64,000 nucleotides of DNA, taken from contig NZ_FNDT01000004.1 of NCBI RefSeq assembly GCF_900099735.1, forward strand, positions 1-64,000, in the 5' to 3' direction. This document shows positions 63,920 to 64,000 of the stretch, piece by piece. The notes beneath the pieces are model-generated. The model did no database searches. It saw only the letters and a program-made list of their open reading frames with translations, and was not told the origin of the DNA. Made by a program: the position numbers and the translations under genes. The first letter of the stretch is position 1. Each line of letters starts with the position of its first letter. This DNA is from Arthrobacter subterraneus. GTDB lineage: Bacteria > Actinomycetota > Actinomycetes > Actinomycetales > Micrococcaceae.

Positions 63920-64000
63920 CTACAGACCCAGCTCAGCCTCACTGTCAAACGGCCCGACGACGGTAATTGTCCGCGGCGCGTCCGCCAGCTGCCGCGCCAG
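63920..64000 (-). CDS. C-terminal end of a probable M16 (insulinase-family) peptidase, partial
   Basis: The window ends inside a minus-strand frame whose last 26 residues read LARQLADAPRTITVVGP, then FDSEAELGL and a stop. The ending TVVGPF is typical of the M16 zinc-peptidase family found near dap genes in actinobacteria. Only the tail is visible, so the assignment is tentative. Confidence 0.5.
   Translation of the reverse strand: MARQLADAPRTITVVGPFDSEAELGL

Overview
This 64 kb window is ordinary chromosomal DNA from a high-G+C actinobacterium, most likely a member of the Micrococcaceae close to Arthrobacter. The evidence is consistently G/C-ending codons, frequent GTG/TTG starts, a PriA-type HisA, a mycothiol-dependent isomerase-family protein, an Ada-AlkA fusion, ClgR next to cinA-pgsA-ftsK, and the gene orders recA-recX-miaB-miaA-dapF and argCJBDFRGH. 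I see no prophage, insertion sequence, CRISPR array or tRNA gene.

Layout. 1-620: 5' end of a 16S rRNA gene read leftwards, with its leader and promoter. 0.6-9.4 kb: tyrS, a HelD-type helicase, apt, and an alkylation-repair group (aag, ada-alkA, ogt) plus two small enzymes. 9.4-18.1 kb: a complete arginine operon (argC to argH, with argR inside) driven from a promoter that carries two candidate ARG boxes. 18.2-31.7 kb: quinone oxidoreductase, pheST, pcp, a radical SAM gene with an SOS box, a secreted FG-GAP protein, and the translation cluster infC-rpmI-rplT plus an rRNA/tRNA methyltransferase. 32-38 kb: DUF1844, an MFS pump, SseB and a partial histidine operon (hisC-hisB-hisH-priA). 38-50 kb: lexA with a divergent LysM protein, a DinG-type helicase, hflX, dapF, miaA, miaB, recX, recA, DUF3046 and MarR. 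50-60 kb: clgR, pncC, pgsA, ftsK, rnj, dapA, dapB. 60-64 kb: molybdenum-cofactor genes moaE, mog, moaC, moeA, moaA, moaD, then the tail of a peptidase gene.

How the genes connect. The LexA/RecA SOS circuit is visible here: GAAC-N4-GTTC-type boxes lie before lexA, the divergent LysM gene, recA and the radical SAM gene. At least eight genes have a TANNNT hexamer 6-7 nt before the start codon, which suggests leaderless transcripts. infC appears to start with AUU and carries a repetitive tail of about 200 residues. The infC-rpmI spacer folds into stacked hairpins, the last of which places the rpmI Shine-Dalgarno in its loop. Most gene starts were chosen by ribosome-binding sites, overlaps or promoter spacing and remain predictions. 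I did not find a clearly novel multi-gene system; the most interesting signals are regulatory and repeat features.
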